DNA of 64,000 nucleotides, taken from Sphingobium sufflavum (lineage in GTDB: Bacteria > Pseudomonadota > Alphaproteobacteria > Sphingomonadales > Sphingomonadaceae). Shown here piece by piece: positions 61,048 to 64,000 of this stretch. The notes under the pieces are model-generated. The model was given only the letters and a program-made list of their open reading frames with translations. It had not been told where the DNA came from and ran no database searches. The stretch covers positions 50,059 through 114,058 of the forward strand of contig NZ_JAJSSH010000013.1 in assembly GCF_021403115.1 (NCBI RefSeq), in the 5' to 3' direction. Numbering within the stretch: the stretch's first letter is position 1; each line of letters opens with the position of its first letter. The translations under genes and the position numbers were made by a program.

Positions 61048-63513
61048 ATGTTGCCTTCGAAAGCCTTCCGTACGAGCCTGTTCCTTACCGCCAGTTTGTT
61101 CGTCGCCGGTCCGGTCATGGCGCAGGAAAGCGGTGATTCCGGTGAGATCATCGTAACCGCACGGCGTGTACAGGAGCGTCTCCAGGACGTTCCGATTTCC
61201 ATCACGGTCTTCAACCAGCAGCAGATTACAGACCGCAACGTCGTCAATTCACAGGATCTGGCGCGCTATACGCCGTCGCTGGCCGCCAACAGCAATTTCG
61301 GCAGCGACAACAGCACGTTCGCCATTCGCGGTTTCGTGCAGGATATTGGCACAGCCCCGTCGGTGGGCGTCTATTTCGCGGATGTCGTCGCGCCGCGCGG
61401 TGGCAACCCGGCGCTGACGACGGGCGATGGCGCGGGCGCGGGCAGCTTCTTCGATCTTCAGAATGTGCAGGTTCTCAAAGGACCGCAGGGCACGTTGTTC
61501 GGCCGCAACACGACGGGCGGCGCGGTCATCCTCGTCCCGCAAAAGCCGACCGGCCGGTTCGAGGGCTATGTCGAGGGCAGCATCGGGAATTATGACATGC
61601 GCCGGGTTCAGGCGGTGTTGAACCTTCCCGTCACAGAGAGCCTGCGCGTGCGCCTCGGCGCGGATCGTCAGACCCGCGATGGCTGGATGCACAACCGCAG
61701 CGGCGTCGGCCCTGGCGATTTTGCCGATGTCGATTATCTGGCCCTGCGCGCCAGCATCGTCGCGGACCTCACGCCTGCCCTCGAAAATTATACGGTCATT
61801 TCCTATAATGTGTCGAACACCAACGGGCCGCTCCAGAAGCTGACCCACTGCAACCCCACCAGCTTCCTCTTCGGCGCTTTTGCCTGTCCGCAAATGGCCG
61901 ATGAGCGCGCGAAGGGCGAGGGTTTCTATGATGTGCGCAACAGCGCCGCGAACGCCAGTTCGCGTCTGGAGACGTGGCAGATTGCCAATACGCTCGCCTG
62001 GCAGGCGTCGGACACGCTGACGGTGAAGAGCATCAGCAGCTATGGCCAGTTGAAGCAGAAGCTGAATTCCGCGCTGTTCGGCACGCAGTTCGTGTCGGCG
62101 CCGGTGGGCGGCGAGCCGAGCCGTCCGTTCGCTTTCGCGGCGATTTCCCCGTCGGCGGATACAGCGGGTGTCGCCTATCAGTCCACCTTCACCCAGGAAT
62201 TCCAGTTCCAGGGACGAACGGGTGACAGCCGCCTGAACTATCAGATTGGCCTCTATTATGAGCGGTCCGCACCGCTGGGCACATCGGGTTCCAAGTCGCC
62301 CACATCGCTCTACTGCGCCAATGTGGAAACGCTCCAGTGCACCGACGTGCTGGGCATATTGCTCAGCAGCCAGCTCGGCTTTCCCGTGCCGGTGGGCACT
62401 GTGGACTATACGCGCAACAGGCTGACCACGCAGAGCATCGGCACCTATGTACAGGCGAGCTATGACCTGAACGACAAGCTGAAGGTTACGGGCGGGCTGC
62501 GTTACACCTGGGATCTCCAGCGCAGTTTCACCAGCCAGATTGCCTATCGTTTCCCGCCTGTGGCCGGGTTCGGCACGCCGGTGGCGACATGCCCGCGTCC
62601 CACCACAGCCCTGCCGGATTGCAGCCAGTCGCTGCGGCAGGCGTCTTCCGCGCCAACCTGGCTCATCGGCCTGGACTATAAGCCCACGGACGACATCCTG
62701 CTCTATGCCAAATATGCACGGGGCTATCGCACGGGCGGGGTCAAGCCGGATGCACCCGTGCAATATGCACAGTTCCGACCGGAAAAGGTCAACACCTACG
62801 AAATCGGCATGAAGGCGAATATCGACGGTGCCATACGCGGCAATTTCAATATCGCCGGTTTCTACAATGATTTCTCCGACCAGCAGATACAGGTCGGCTT
62901 CAGCGACAACCAGCTGGTGCCGGGCGCGGTTGCGTCCACCACCGGGCCGGTCAATGCAGGCCAGTCGGAGATTTACGGCGTGGAGGTGGAGGCCGGTCTT
63001 CGTCCTGTGCGGGGGCTGTCGCTCAATGCCAGCTATGCCTATCTCAAGACCAAGGTGAAATCGATCACGCCGGTGACGCTGCCGGCGAGCGACCCCTATA
63101 TCGTGGGATCGGCGGTGACGGCGGGTGACAGGCTGGCGCTGACGCCGGAGCACAAGCTGGTCCTGTCGGGCAATTATATAGTGCCGCTGGGCGCCGACAT
63201 CGGCGAGATCAGCGTTGGCGCGACCTATAGCTATACCAGCAACATGCGCGCCAGCTATGCGTCGCGGGATGCGGCCAGCATCGCATTCCTCGGCCGCGAT
63301 ATCGGCATCATCGACCCGATCAACCTCGTGAACCTGAACATCGGGTGGAAGGGTGTTGCGGGGTTGCCGGTGGATGCCGCCTTCTTCGTCACCAACCTGA
63401 CCAAGGAACGCTATTACACCTATGTTACCGGCCTGTGGTCCGGGACAGGGTTCGAGACGGCCTCGCTCGGCGAGCCGCGCATGTATGGCGCGCGCCTGCG
63501 CTACAGCTTCTGA
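61048..63513 (+). CDS. TonB-dependent outer-membrane receptor
   Basis: 821 residues from the ATG at 61048 (TGGGAGAT upstream); the frame is open to 60877 without a start signal. Signal peptide (FRTSLFLTASLFVAGPVMAQ), TonB box (GEIIVTARRVQERLQDVPIS), plug (LARYTPSLAANSNFG, NVQVLKGPQGTLFGRNTTGG) and barrel ending MYGARLRYSF. Most like the receptor at 52528 in the plug signature. Sits between the ferredoxin gene and the second SDR copy, all on the same strand, and probably belongs to the P450 operon, coupling uptake with oxidation. Confidence 0.96.
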   Translation: MLPSKAFRTSLFLTASLFVAGPVMAQESGDSGEIIVTARRVQERLQDVPISITVFNQQQITDRNVVNSQDLARYTPSLAANSNFGSDNSTFAIRGFVQDIGTAPSVGVYFADVVAPRGGNPALTTGDGAGAGSFFDLQNVQVLKGPQGTLFGRNTTGGAVILVPQKPTGRFEGYVEGSIGNYDMRRVQAVLNLPVTESLRVRLGADRQTRDGWMHNRSGVGPGDFADVDYLALRASIVADLTPALENYTVISYNVSNTNGPLQKLTHCNPTSFLFGAFACPQMADERAKGEGFYDVRNSAANASSRLETWQIANTLAWQASDTLTVKSISSYGQLKQKLNSALFGTQFVSAPVGGEPSRPFAFAAISPSADTAGVAYQSTFTQEFQFQGRTGDSRLNYQIGLYYERSAPLGTSGSKSPTSLYCANVETLQCTDVLGILLSSQLGFPVPVGTVDYTRNRLTTQSIGTYVQASYDLNDKLKVTGGLRYTWDLQRSFTSQIAYRFPPVAGFGTPVATCPRPTTALPDCSQSLRQASSAPTWLIGLDYKPTDDILLYAKYARGYRTGGVKPDAPVQYAQFRPEKVNTYEIGMKANIDGAIRGNFNIAGFYNDFSDQQIQVGFSDNQLVPGAVASTTGPVNAGQSEIYGVEVEAGLRPVRGLSLNASYAYLKTKVKSITPVTLPASDPYIVGSAVTAGDRLALTPEHKLVLSGNYIVPLGADIGEISVGATYSYTSNMRASYASRDAASIAFLGRDIGIIDPINLVNLNIGWKGVAGLPVDAAFFVTNLTKERYYTYVTGLWSGTGFETASLGEPRMYGARLRYSF

Positions 63514-63521
63514 TAGCCGGA

Positions 63522-63547
63522 GCCGCGAGGGTTCGAACCCTCGCGGC
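63522..63547 (+). terminator. palindromic hairpin after TonB receptor gene
   Basis: Perfect 13-base arms GCCGCGAGGGTTC / GAACCCTCGCGGC with no spacer, eight bases after the stop. No T-run; SDR copy 2 follows 26 bases later. Confidence 0.68.
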
Positions 63548-63573
63548 CAGTGAGTTTGCATAGGAGAGACGTC

Positions 63574-64000
63574 ATGAGTCTGGATCGTGTGGTGGTCGTA
63601 ACCGGCGGTGCATCCGGCATCGGCCTTGGGGTTACGCAATTGTTCGCGCGCAAGGGGCATCGGGTGGCGATGCTCGATATTCAGGACGCCGCCCTGCAAA
63701 GGGAGGGGGATGCGCTCCGGGCCGAGGGGGCGACAATCCTGGCCCGCAACGTCGATGTTTCCAATCGTGACGAGGTGGAAGCCGCCTATGCCGCGATCCG
63801 GCAGGAGCTTGGCCCGATTGCGATCGTGGTGGCCAATGCGGGCATTTCCCATGGTATTCCGTTTCAGGACGTAACGGTCCCGATCTGGCAGCGGATGATC
63901 GACATCAACCTGACCGGCGTGTTCCACACGGTGCAGACGGCCCTGCCTGACATGGTCGAGGCGCAATGGGGCCGGGTCATCACCATCTCCTCCCACGCGG
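63574..64000 (+). CDS. SDR-family oxidoreductase, copy 2 (cut by window end)
   Basis: The first 142 residues of a classical SDR; the gene continues beyond the window. VVTGGASGIGLGVTQLFARK, VANAGISHGIPFQDV and ITISSHA match copy 1 at 42357. The ATG at 63574 has TAGGAGAGA upstream. DNA identity with copy 1 is moderate up to 63873, with many silent changes, and then only 2 differences in 127 bases up to the window edge, which suggests gene conversion or a recent recombination. Likely oxidises the alcohol made by the P450 at 59093. Confidence 0.93.
   Translation, partial: MSLDRVVVVTGGASGIGLGVTQLFARKGHRVAMLDIQDAALQREGDALRAEGATILARNVDVSNRDEVEAAYAAIRQELGPIAIVVANAGISHGIPFQDVTVPIWQRMIDINLTGVFHTVQTALPDMVEAQWGRVITISSHA

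Overview
The window looks like chromosomal DNA of a high-GC alphaproteobacterium, most likely a sphingomonad (Sphingobium/Novosphingobium/Sphingomonas type). Reasons: strong GC bias at third codon positions, four large TonB-dependent receptors in about 28 kb, class I P450s with a putidaredoxin-type ferredoxin and reductase, and a fabF-mltG housekeeping stretch. No species can be named from the sequence alone.

Left core (1-5.6 kb): fabF, mltG, a Prx5-type peroxiredoxin, a 2H phosphoesterase, a GNAT acetyltransferase broken by two compensating deletions, a ferredoxin-NAD(P)H reductase and tRNA-Met(CAT).

Mini-island (5565-11131): a 48-bp exact direct repeat of the tRNA-Met 3' half bounds about 5.5 kb. 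Inside both ends lie 11-bp-phased copies of TGC(A/G)ACATGG that look like integrase arm sites, but no integrase is left. Cargo: a short protein of the kind found beside integrases, an unknown gene, a RelE-like toxin with an Xre antitoxin and twin operators, two unknown membrane-protein genes, and a QatC/QatD pair from the Qat anti-phage system without qatA or qatB.

Catabolic region (11.3-64 kb): secreted GH3, GH2 and GH106 (rhamnosidase-type) glycosidases, an esterase, VOC proteins, several SDRs, three related cytochromes P450, a [2Fe-2S] ferredoxin, four TonB receptors, a TIM-barrel isomerase, an MFS transporter, a LuxE/LuxC-like acid-reducing pair, and a redox block (DUF1592/DUF1552 pair, two class II cytochromes c, HiPIP, cytochrome b561, a secreted Hcp-like protein, a beta-propeller). 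Read together, this suggests uptake, deglycosylation and oxidative breakdown of a rhamnose-containing glycoside, perhaps a terpenoid or steroid. The substrate is an inference.

Regulation: a palindrome TATGCGA-N7-TCGCATA recurs at about eleven intergenic places: before all three P450s, between GH2 and GH106, before two SDRs and a TonB receptor, and twice before the GntR/FadR-type regulator gene. This points to one local regulon, probably controlled by that GntR protein. Three TetR genes, one with a clear adjacent palindrome, add further control. Other notable points: one P450 carries a C-terminal domain that also occurs as a stand-alone secreted protein, and two SDR copies show an abrupt jump to near identity.
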